Part shown: positions 1 through 5,354 of the stretch, one piece after another
Numbering within the stretch: the stretch's first letter is position 1
Layout of the letters: every line of letters begins with the position of its first letter
DNA from: an uncultured Eubacteriales bacterium
GTDB lineage: Bacteria > Bacillota > Clostridia > Oscillospirales > CAG-272
NCBI GenBank assembly: GCA_949286815.1
Contig: CASEEB010000101.1
Location: 1-6,186 of the forward strand
Direction: 5' to 3'
Length of the DNA: 6,186 nt
Position numbers and translations under genes: made by a program
Notes under the pieces: model-generated
Databases searched by the model: none
What the model saw: only the letters and a program-made list of their open reading frames with translations
Told to the model about the DNA's origin: nothing

Positions 1-449
1 GCGTCGGCAAAGCTTATGCTTCTTCCGTCCATGATATTTGTGTCGACATAAACGGGATACACCGGGTCGGGAATCAGTACGCGGTTTTCTTTGCCGAATA
101 TATCGAGGATATTTCCAAGGTCGCTTTTCGCCCCGTCCGAAACAAATATTTCGTCCTCGTCGAGGTGTATTTTTCTTTTGGCGTAGTATGACTGTATTTT
201 TTGACGCAGAAAATCATACCCCTGTTCGGGACCGTATCCGTGAAAGGTTTCGGCTTTTCCCATCTCTGACACAGCCTCGGTCATGGCGCGTATTGCCTCG
301 TCGCAGAGCGGAAGCGTCACGTCCCCTATGCCCATTTTTATAATATCGGCGCCCGGATTGCGCGCGGAAAATTCGGAAATTTTTCTTGATATCTCCGAAA
401 ACAGGTAATTTTCGTTTAGATTTCCGTAATTTTTATTAATATAAACCAT
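1..449 (-). CDS. dapL: LL-diaminopimelate aminotransferase (N-terminal 149 residues; 3' end outside window)
   Basis: PLP-dependent class I/II aminotransferase that converts tetrahydrodipicolinate directly to LL-DAP with glutamate, bypassing the succinylase and acetylase branches of lysine synthesis. The frame is open to the window edge; the family is about 400-420 residues, so roughly the last 260 are missing, including the PLP lysine. Family-typical segments are ENYLFSEISRKI at 13-24, KMGIGDVTLPL at 38-48, AETFHGYGPEQGY at 66-78, IFVSDGAKSDLGN at 101-113 and DPVYPVYVDTN at 128-138. The GYGPEQG and VSDGAK motifs separate DapL from general aspartate aminotransferases. Start ATG 449 has AGAGGA-type site GAGAGGA 8 nt upstream. 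It lies 38 bp after dapF with no terminator between, so the two are probably co-transcribed; its product is the DapF substrate. Confidence 0.94.
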   Translation of the reverse strand, partial: MVYINKNYGNLNENYLFSEISRKISEFSARNPGADIIKMGIGDVTLPLCDEAIRAMTEAVSEMGKAETFHGYGPEQGYDFLRQKIQSYYAKRKIHLDEDEIFVSDGAKSDLGNILDIFGKENRVLIPDPVYPVYVDTNIMDGRSISFAD

Positions 450-487
450 AAGTTCAGTCCTCTCAGCTTTTTATTGTGTTTTATGTG
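450..487. other. dapF-dapL intergenic gap
   Basis: An AT-rich 38-bp spacer holding only the dapL ribosome binding site (458-464, GAGAGGA on the minus strand). I see no hairpin, terminator or promoter. Confidence 0.6.
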
Positions 488-1369
488 TTATTGCGTAAAT
501 TCGCTTATATCCACCGTTCCCTCAAAGGCAAAATCCGCGCCTCCGGTCATATAAACAGTGCCGTCGTCGGTATATCTTACGGTTAATTGTCCGCCCTTTA
601 ATATTACATTTATATCGTCGTTTCTGGGGCAGATGTTGTTTTCGACTGCGGCGACCGCCGCGGCGCAGGCTCCCGTTCCGCAGGCAAGCGTTTCTCCGCT
701 GCCTCTTTCCCAGACACGCATTTTCAGAGTTTTTCGGTCGAGTACCTGAATAAATTCTGTATTTATACGCTGCGGGAAGAGCGGATAGTTTTCAAATTTC
801 GGTCCGATTGCGCAAAGGTCAAGTTTGTCGGGGTCGTCTCCGAAAATGACGCAGTGCGGGTTTCCCATGGAAACGCATGTGATGTGGTAATCCTTGCCAT
901 CCAGCTGTATTTTATAATTCACTGCTTTGTCAGCGTTTATATCGACCGGTATCTTTGACGGGGTAAGTTCCGCTTTCCCCATATTGACTTGCGCCTTTGT
1001 AACCTTTCCGTTTTCGATAAACAGCGTAAGGGTTTTAATCCCGCTTTGGGTTTCTATCGTGAGGGTGTTTTTGTCAAGCCCTTTTTTGTCATGGAGATAT
1101 TTTCCCACACAGCGGATGGCGTTGCCGCACATTTTGCCCTCGCTTCCGTCGGCATTGAACATTCTCATCTTGGCGTCGGCGATATCCGACGGACAGATGA
1201 GCACAAGCCCGTCGCTTCCGATGCTGAAATGACGCCTTGAAAGTCCGACTGCCAAATTTTCGGGACAATCGATTTTTTGTTCAAAACAGTCGATGTAAAT
1301 ATAGTCGTTTCCGCAGCCGTGCATTTTTGTAAAATTTATTCTTTGTTCGGTTTGCTGTTCTCTGCTCAT
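488..1369 (-). CDS. dapF: Diaminopimelate epimerase
   Basis: Interconverts LL- and meso-diaminopimelate by a PLP-independent two-cysteine mechanism, giving meso-DAP for peptidoglycan and lysine. It has 293 residues; the family is about 270-290. The two related halves carry the catalytic cysteines: Cys81 in GKMCGN, within the family signature NADGSEGKMCGNAIR at 72-86, and Cys230 in ETLACGTGAC. HGCGNDY at 17-23 is the N-terminal substrate-binding motif. The first about 10 residues (MSREQQTEQR) are a short extension. The next Met (16) would cut off the first strand, so the start at 1369 is preferred. AAGGAG lies 7 nt upstream, inside the purF coding sequence, and the ATG overlaps the purF stop by 4 bp. 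dapL follows 38 bp later, so the two enzymes acting on LL-DAP are adjacent. Confidence 0.96.
   Translation of the reverse strand: MSREQQTEQRINFTKMHGCGNDYIYIDCFEQKIDCPENLAVGLSRRHFSIGSDGLVLICPSDIADAKMRMFNADGSEGKMCGNAIRCVGKYLHDKKGLDKNTLTIETQSGIKTLTLFIENGKVTKAQVNMGKAELTPSKIPVDINADKAVNYKIQLDGKDYHITCVSMGNPHCVIFGDDPDKLDLCAIGPKFENYPLFPQRINTEFIQVLDRKTLKMRVWERGSGETLACGTGACAAAVAAVENNICPRNDDINVILKGGQLTVRYTDDGTVYMTGGADFAFEGTVDISEFTQ
1335..1350 (-). repeat. 16-bp perfect direct repeat, copy in dapF
   Basis: The minus strand reads CCGAACAAAGAATAAA and is identical to 4718-4733. This copy lies in the N-terminal extension of dapF (encoding TEQRIN). It lacks the opposite arm that makes hairpin P1 at the other copy, so it does not form the same structure. 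Confidence 0.6.
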
Positions 1370-2832
1370 TGTGTTTCTCCTTGCTTTTTGTGTGGCGAAC
1401 AGGCGGTTTGGTTTTTCGTGTTTTCCGAAATTTTCTGCTCAAAACGGTTTTTGTACGGCTTGTCGGGTATGGAAGTCGGATAATTCCCGCTGAAACATGC
1501 CGTGCACAGACCTGTTTTGCCGCCAAGCTTTTGCGCTCCCTCAAGGCTTAGGTATCCGAGACTGTCGGCGCCTATGATTCGGGCGGTTTCTTCAACCGTA
1601 TGATGGCAGGCAATCAGCGCGTCCTCGGAGTCTATATCAGTGCCGTAAAAGCAGGGATGCTTAAAGGGTGGGGAAGAGACGCGCATGTGTACCTCCTTGG
1701 CGCCCGCGTCACGAAGAAGCCTGACTATTCTTCCGCTTGTGGTGCCGCGGACTATGGAATCGTCAATAAGCACTACTTTCTTTCCGCTGACGGTGCTGGT
1801 TATGGGATTGAGCTTTATTCTCACTTTATTTTCCCTTTCGCCCTGACCGGGGGAAATAAATGTTCTGGCTATATATCTGTTTTTTACAAAACCCATGCTG
1901 TAGGGAATACCCGATTCCTCCGAATAGCCGAGCGCCGCGTCAAGCCCCGAGTCGGGTACGCCGACTACCACATCCGCGTCTGCGGGATGCTCCTTCGCGA
2001 GAATTCTGCCCGCGAGCTTTCTCGACTGATGAACCGAGACGCCGTCTATTTCAGAGTCGGAACGCGCGAAATAAATGTATTCAAAAACGCAGAGAGTATG
2101 CGGACTTTTGCCGCAGTGATCTGTAATCGAATGTACCCCGCTGTCGGAAAAAACCACTATTTCCCCGGGTTGAATGTCGCGTATAAATGAAGCTCCCACA
2201 GCGTTGAGCGCGCAGCTTTCCGAAGCTATGCAATAGCAGCCGTCTTCTGTTTTCCCGTAGCAAAGAGGTCTGAATCCGTTGGGGTCTCTGGTCGCGATCA
2301 ATTTCTGCGGAGACATTATAACTAAAGAATACGCGCCCATCACAGTATTCATGGCGGAGTTCAGAGCGTCCTCTATAGTGGGATGCGTAAGTCTCTCCCG
2401 CGTTATAATATACGCTATTGTTTCGGTGTCGCTTGTCGTATGAAAGATAGAACCCTTGAGCTCAAGCTCTGTGCGAAGAGACGCCGCGTTTGTCAGATTC
2501 CCGTTGTGGGCTATGGCAAGCGAGCCCTTTATGTGGCGCACCTCAATTGGCTGGCAATTGGCGCGGATTGTCGCCCCGGTCGTGCCGTACCGGACATGTC
2601 CGATTGCAATATTGCCCTGTCCGAGCGTATTTAATTTTTCGGGGGTAAACACCTCGCTCACAAGCCCCAGATCCTTAACCGATGTGAATACGCCGTCATC
2701 GTTCACTACAATTCCGCAGCTTTCCTGCCCCCTGTGCTGAAGCGCGAACAGCCCGAAGTACGCTTTTTTTGCCACGTCCGTTTTTCTCGGGGAATAATAA
2801 CCGAACACACCGCATTCCTCGTGTATACTCAA
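1366..2832 (-). CDS. purF: Amidophosphoribosyltransferase (glutamine PRPP amidotransferase)
   Basis: Cytoplasmic enzyme for the first committed step of purine synthesis: PRPP plus glutamine gives phosphoribosylamine. It has 488 residues; the family is about 470-510. The Ntn-hydrolase glutaminase domain (about 7-235) has nucleophile Cys7 in ECGVFG, preceded by a six-residue propeptide (MSIHEE) that must be cleaved, plus Arg81, HNGN at 109-112 and Asp135. The phosphoribosyltransferase domain carries the PRPP loop VVLIDDSIVRGTTS at 353-366. Cys248, Cys394, Cys443 and Cys446 match the four [4Fe-4S] ligands of the Bacillus-type enzyme, so an oxygen-sensitive cluster is expected. The start is TTG. 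The last roughly 30 residues are a hydrophilic tail that covers the dapF ribosome binding site. Its stop overlaps the dapF start (ATGA), implying translational coupling. It shares with pyrG the use of glutamine amide nitrogen. Confidence 0.96.
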   Translation of the reverse strand: MSIHEECGVFGYYSPRKTDVAKKAYFGLFALQHRGQESCGIVVNDDGVFTSVKDLGLVSEVFTPEKLNTLGQGNIAIGHVRYGTTGATIRANCQPIEVRHIKGSLAIAHNGNLTNAASLRTELELKGSIFHTTSDTETIAYIITRERLTHPTIEDALNSAMNTVMGAYSLVIMSPQKLIATRDPNGFRPLCYGKTEDGCYCIASESCALNAVGASFIRDIQPGEIVVFSDSGVHSITDHCGKSPHTLCVFEYIYFARSDSEIDGVSVHQSRKLAGRILAKEHPADADVVVGVPDSGLDAALGYSEESGIPYSMGFVKNRYIARTFISPGQGERENKVRIKLNPITSTVSGKKVVLIDDSIVRGTTSGRIVRLLRDAGAKEVHMRVSSPPFKHPCFYGTDIDSEDALIACHHTVEETARIIGADSLGYLSLEGAQKLGGKTGLCTACFSGNYPTSIPDKPYKNRFEQKISENTKNQTACSPHKKQGETQ

Positions 2833-2838
2833 AATTTT

Positions 2839-2844
2839 CTCACC
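2839..2844 (-). promoter_or_regulatory. purF: Ribosome binding site for the TTG start of purF
   Basis: The minus strand reads GGTGAG, 6 nt before TTG at 2832-2830. The upstream frame is open to a TGA near 2870 but contains no ATG, GTG or other TTG. The TTG is therefore the only standard start that keeps the catalytic Cys and a short propeptide. Confidence 0.6.
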
Positions 2845-2862
2845 ATGCCTTTCTATGCCTTT
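2843..2862 (-). repeat. Tandem 10-bp repeat in the purF leader
   Basis: On the minus strand AAAGGCATAG (2862-2853) is followed directly by AAAGGCATGG (2852-2843), identical at 9 of 10 bases. The second copy runs into the purF ribosome binding site. Two copies one helical turn apart could be an operator half-site pair, or just a slippage duplication. Confidence 0.6.
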
Positions 2863-2901
2863 TATTCGTCACATAAGACTTGAATTGACAGCCAAAGCTA
2901 T

Positions 2902-2930
2902 ATTTTATGTAACATACTGAAAATTATAAA
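2902..2930 (-). promoter_or_regulatory. purF: Possible weak promoter for purF
   Basis: On the minus strand TTTATA (2930-2925, 4 of 6 bases matching a -35) and TAAAAT (2907-2902, 5 of 6 matching a -10) are separated by 17 nt. The -35 overlaps the pyrG stop codon. If real, transcription would start near 2895 and leave a leader of about 60 nt. AT-rich sequence gives such matches by chance, so purF could equally be read only from upstream. The 91-bp gap has no convincing terminator. Confidence 0.25.
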
Positions 2931-4540
2931 AGTTTCCCCGCTTTTTTCAGAGCCGAGGACACAAGTCCGCAAAACAGCGGGTGAGGCTTGTTGGGACGGC
3001 TTTTGAATTCGGGATGAAATTGCACGCCTATGTAAAAATCGTTTTCCGGTATCTCAACAGTTTCCACGATGTATCCGTCGGGTGAGGTGCCGCTTACCAC
3101 GAGTCCCGCGTCAATAAGTGCTTTGCGAAAATCATTGTTGAACTCATAACGGTGGCGGTGTCTTTCGGATATTTCGGTTTTGCCGTACGCGCGGTACATT
3201 TGGGTGTCTGTCATGATCCTGCAAGGATATGCGCCCAGACGCAGAGTGCCTCCTTTGTCAATATCTTCGTGCTGATCGGGCAGAAAATCAATGACTTTGT
3301 GCTTTGATTCGGGGTCAAATTCACGTGAGTTCGCGTCAGTCATTCCCGCTACATATCTCGCGAACGCTATTACCGCCACCTGCATTCCGAGACATATGCC
3401 GAGATAGGGAATGTTGTGTGCGCGGCAGAAGTCTGCCGTAATTATTTTGCCCTCTATGCCTCGGTTGCCGAAACCTCCGGGAACAAGAATTCCGGAGCAT
3501 TCACCAAGCATGGTTTCAACATTTTCTTCATCAATGGTTTCGGAATCTATCCACTTGATGCTGACATGAGTTCCGTATGCATAACCCGCATGGCTTAATG
3601 CCTCGGCCACCGACAGATAGGCGTCGTGAAGCTGTACGTATTTGCCTACAAGTCCGATGGTTACGGTTTTGTCGCGGTTTTGAATTTGTTTCAGCATTTC
3701 ATTCCATTCGCTCAGGTCGATATCCGGAGCGTTGATTCCCAATTCCCGGCACACGATGGAGGAAAAGTTGCTTTTTTCAAGCATTACCGGCGCCTCATAC
3801 AGTACTGGCAATGTTATGTTTTCGATTACACAGTCGGGCTTTACGTTGCAGAACATGGATATTTTGTCAAATATCGATCTTTCGATGTGCCGGTCGCAGC
3901 GCAGAATTATTATATTCGGATTTATGCCCATGCCCTGAAGCTCTTTTACCGAGTGTTGAGTGGGTTTGGATTTGTGTTCGTTTGATCCGCTCAGAAACGG
4001 CACCAGAGTTACGTGAATAAACAGGCTGTTCTCTTTTCCGACCTCAAGCGATATCTGACGCACAGCCTCCAAAAACGGCTGGGATTCTATGTCTCCTATA
4101 GTACCGCCTATCTCGGTTATCACCACGTCGGCGTCGGTTTTGCGTCCCAAGGAATATACAAATTCCTTTATCTCGTTGGTGACGTGGGGAATTACCTGAA
4201 CCGTCGAGCCGAGATATTCTCCGCGGCGCTCTTTGTTAAGCACGTTCCAATAAACCTTGCCGGTGGTCAGATTGGAAAACTTGTTGAGATTTTCGTCTAT
4301 AAACCTTTCATAATGCCCCAGATCAAGATCGGTCTCCGCGCCGTCCTCCGTGACATAGACCTCTCCGTGCTGATATGGACTCATTGTTCCGGGGTCCACA
4401 TTGATGTACGGGTCGAGTTTCTGAGCCGCGACTTTAAGACCTCTCGCTTTGAGCAGTCTGCCCAACGAGGCGGCGGTTATGCCTTTGCCGAGTCCGGAAA
4501 CCACGCCTCCGGTTACAAAAATATATTTTTTGTTTCTCAT
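2924..4540 (-). CDS. pyrG: CTP synthase (glutamine-hydrolysing)
   Basis: Cytoplasmic enzyme converting UTP to CTP with ATP and the amide nitrogen of glutamine, the last step of de novo pyrimidine nucleotide synthesis. At 538 residues it is full length (family about 530-550). The N-terminal synthase domain (about 1-270) has the P-loop GGVVSGLGKG at 11-20, NVDPGTMSP at 47-55 and EIGGTIGDIES at 143-153. The C-terminal class I glutamine amidotransferase domain (about 295-530) has the oxyanion segment PGGFGNRG near 354-361, nucleophile Cys383 in GICLGMQ, and the His509/Glu511 pair in QFHPEF. All expected catalytic residues are present and I see no frameshift. The start is ATG 4540; GTG 4549 would add three residues. 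It follows the ANTAR/terminator element and precedes purF by 91 bp. Regulation by antitermination is inferred from that leader. The leader does not look like the initiation-based CTP-sensing attenuator known for Bacillus pyrG. Confidence 0.96.
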   Translation of the reverse strand: MRNKKYIFVTGGVVSGLGKGITAASLGRLLKARGLKVAAQKLDPYINVDPGTMSPYQHGEVYVTEDGAETDLDLGHYERFIDENLNKFSNLTTGKVYWNVLNKERRGEYLGSTVQVIPHVTNEIKEFVYSLGRKTDADVVITEIGGTIGDIESQPFLEAVRQISLEVGKENSLFIHVTLVPFLSGSNEHKSKPTQHSVKELQGMGINPNIIILRCDRHIERSIFDKISMFCNVKPDCVIENITLPVLYEAPVMLEKSNFSSIVCRELGINAPDIDLSEWNEMLKQIQNRDKTVTIGLVGKYVQLHDAYLSVAEALSHAGYAYGTHVSIKWIDSETIDEENVETMLGECSGILVPGGFGNRGIEGKIITADFCRAHNIPYLGICLGMQVAVIAFARYVAGMTDANSREFDPESKHKVIDFLPDQHEDIDKGGTLRLGAYPCRIMTDTQMYRAYGKTEISERHRHRYEFNNDFRKALIDAGLVVSGTSPDGYIVETVEIPENDFYIGVQFHPEFKSRPNKPHPLFCGLVSSALKKAGKLL

Positions 4541-4646
4541 TGAAATCACCGTGCCGTGCGGTTCCGGCGTTATACCGTAAAGAAAAATACAGCCGCTTTA
4601 TTTGTACTTTCCGTTAAAAAATTTCGTCTGATTTTTTGTGAAACCG
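4541..4646 (-). promoter_or_regulatory. pyrG leader after the terminator, with only weak promoter-like matches
   Basis: This stretch separates the terminator from pyrG. The best matches on the minus strand are TTCACA (4642-4637) followed 18 nt later by TTTAAC (4618-4613), and a separate TATAAC (4574-4569) with no recognisable -35. Neither is convincing, so pyrG may depend largely on read-through from glnA-ANTAR. I found no second terminator here and no support for a small gene. A weak internal promoter remains possible. Confidence 0.25.
4546..4550 (-). promoter_or_regulatory. Ribosome binding site deciding the pyrG start
   Basis: The minus strand reads GGTGA, 5 nt before the ATG at 4540. An in-frame GTG at 4549 would lie inside this site and would have only a GGAA about 13 nt upstream. 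The ATG is therefore preferred, and its product (MRNKKYIFVTGG) begins like other CTP synthases. Confidence 0.6.
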
Positions 4647-4692
4647 AAAAAGGCGTCGGCAAACTCGTCTGTCCAAAGTTTTGCCGGACGCC
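4647..4692 (-). terminator. Intrinsic terminator between the ANTAR gene and pyrG, probably conditional
   Basis: On the minus strand a 16-nt 5' arm (4692-4677) pairs with a 14-nt 3' arm (4665-4652) across an 11-nt loop. It gives 14 base pairs with two single-base bulges: GGCGTC with GACGCC at the base, then GGCAAA with TTTGCC, then CT with AG. Five T residues follow (4651-4647). The T-run is on this side only, so it acts on leftward transcription. It could simply end the glnA-ANTAR transcript, but its 5' arm overlaps hairpin P2 of the upstream element by 8 nt (4685-4692), which points to controlled read-through into pyrG. Confidence 0.85.
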
Positions 4693-4743
4693 ATTGTCCG
4701 TTATCTTTACATACATGTTTATTCTTTGTTCGGCTTTAAACAA
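4685..4743 (-). promoter_or_regulatory. Candidate ANTAR dual-hexaloop RNA element (antiterminator) upstream of pyrG
   Basis: Read on the minus strand. Hairpin P1 (4743 to 4726) is TTGTTT, loop AAAGCC, GAACAA: six pairs including a U-G pair that closes the loop. Hairpin P2 (4700 to 4685) is CGGAC, loop AATGGC, GTCCG: five perfect pairs. Both loops are exactly six bases with A at position 1 and G at position 4, the features conserved in RNA targets of ANTAR proteins. The linker between them is 25 nt (4701-4725). The 3' arm of P2 (4685-4689) is also part of the 5' arm of the following terminator, so P2 and the terminator cannot coexist, as expected for antitermination. The ANTAR gene ends immediately upstream. 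Limits: the P1 stem is AU-rich and weak, the linker is fairly long, and folding was judged by eye. Confidence 0.7.
4718..4733 (-). repeat. 16-bp perfect direct repeat, copy in the pyrG leader
   Basis: Same 16 bases and orientation as 1335-1350. Here it supplies the 3' arm of hairpin P1, the last two loop bases and part of the linker of the candidate ANTAR element. The CCGAAC core resembles one half of a PurR box, but no second half is present nearby. Confidence 0.6.
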
Positions 4744-4752
4744 TTTCCGCGA

Positions 4753-5337
4753 TTACTTTTCATATGTAAATATGATTTGACCGGCTATCTCACGGCGAGA
4801 GATTCTTTGATCCATCGCCTGCTTTTCAATATAATAGTGAGCGTCTTTTTCGGACATTCCGAGGTTTTCGATAAGCAGCCATTTCGCTCGGTTGATAAGG
4901 CGGATATCGGTCATTTTTTCCTGAAGGGTTTTGTTTTTCTGCTCCATTTTGCGCAGTCTTGCATTCATCGCAGTCAATAATTTCACCGCCGCGTAAAGCG
5001 CCTGACGGTGAGCGGGTTTCGCCATGGTTAAAACGCCGCTGTCTTCGGTCTGATATGATATTTGCTCGTAAGAATCGTTTTTCACAAGCAGCAATACTCC
5101 CGCAAGACCGTCGGCAAGATCCGTGGCGAAATCAACCCCGAACTCGTCAGCCAACGGTGTATTTACAATAATAATATCAAACTCGGAGGACAAAAGCATA
5201 CGTTTGGCTTCCGAGGCGCTTGTCACATGCGCAATTGGGGCATATTGTCCGCCTGGCAGAATCTCCTTAAAACAGTCATACAGCTGCCTGCTTGCGGAGA
5301 CTATAAGCACGCTGTGTCTCGGTTTTCCGGAGGTCAT
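4753..5337 (-). CDS. ANTAR-domain RNA-binding antitermination regulator with a degenerate receiver domain
   Basis: A 194-residue response-regulator-like protein predicted to bind nascent RNA and prevent transcription termination. Residues about 9-123 form a receiver-like fold (VLIVSAS strand, FDIIIVNTPL strand, AKP at 106-108 with the conserved Lys107). A helical, probably coiled-coil linker follows at about 124-143. An ANTAR three-helix domain spans about 134-190 (LINRAKWLLIENLGMSEKDAHYYI, then SRREIAGQII). The usual phospho-acceptor Asp is Asn59 and the acidic pair after the first strand is replaced by Ser-Ala-Ser, so classical phosphorylation looks impossible and another signal probably controls it. 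It sits 17 bp after glnA, a pairing common in Clostridia, and no histidine kinase is visible. A candidate RNA target begins 9 nt after its stop codon. The family call is firm. The exact ligand or partner is unknown; glutamine state or direct contact with GS is a guess. Start is ATG at 5337. Confidence 0.9.
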   Translation of the reverse strand: MTSGKPRHSVLIVSASRQLYDCFKEILPGGQYAPIAHVTSASEAKRMLLSSEFDIIIVNTPLADEFGVDFATDLADGLAGVLLLVKNDSYEQISYQTEDSGVLTMAKPAHRQALYAAVKLLTAMNARLRKMEQKNKTLQEKMTDIRLINRAKWLLIENLGMSEKDAHYYIEKQAMDQRISRREIAGQIIFTYEK

Positions 5338-5344
5338 AATCAAG

Positions 5345-5351
5345 CACCTCC
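5345..5351 (-). promoter_or_regulatory. Strong ribosome binding site that sets the ANTAR gene start
   Basis: On the minus strand this reads GGAGGTG. GGAGG lies 9 nt before the ATG at 5337 but only 3 nt before an in-frame TTG at 5343. Normal spacing therefore selects the ATG, giving 194 residues rather than 196. The site fills most of the 17-bp gap after glnA. Confidence 0.8.
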
Positions 5352-5354
5352 GTC

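Noticed and set aside
1600..2190. 196-codon plus-strand frame inside purF, and similar long plus-strand frames inside pyrG (4013-4543) and glnA (5475-5861)
   Set aside because: Each is antisense to a gene with full family motifs and shows no recognisable domains; they are shadow frames.
2882..2902. Small hairpin ATAGC-TTTG-GCTGT in the purF leader as a second ANTAR element or terminator
   Set aside because: The loop has four bases, not six, includes a wobble pair, and no T-run or partner hairpin follows.
2871..2910. Inverted repeat ACATAA / TTATGT spanning the pyrG-purF gap
   Set aside because: Only 6 bp arms separated by 28 bp in AT-rich sequence, with no T-run; chance is sufficient explanation.
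2885..2911. Perfect TTGACA (2885-2890) on the plus strand with a TATGTA 15 nt later, as an antisense promoter
   Set aside because: The spacing is short and the -10 is poor. Transcription would run antisense into pyrG with no rightward gene to serve.
4728..4733. PurR box (CCGAAC on the minus strand) upstream of pyrG
   Set aside because: Working PurR boxes occur as an inverted pair about 16-17 bp apart. Only one half is present, and the bases are already explained by hairpin P1.
4556..4980. Plus-strand open frames of 74 and 99 codons across the ANTAR-pyrG gap
   Set aside because: They cross the terminator and run antisense into the ANTAR gene, have no good ribosome binding site and resemble no known family.
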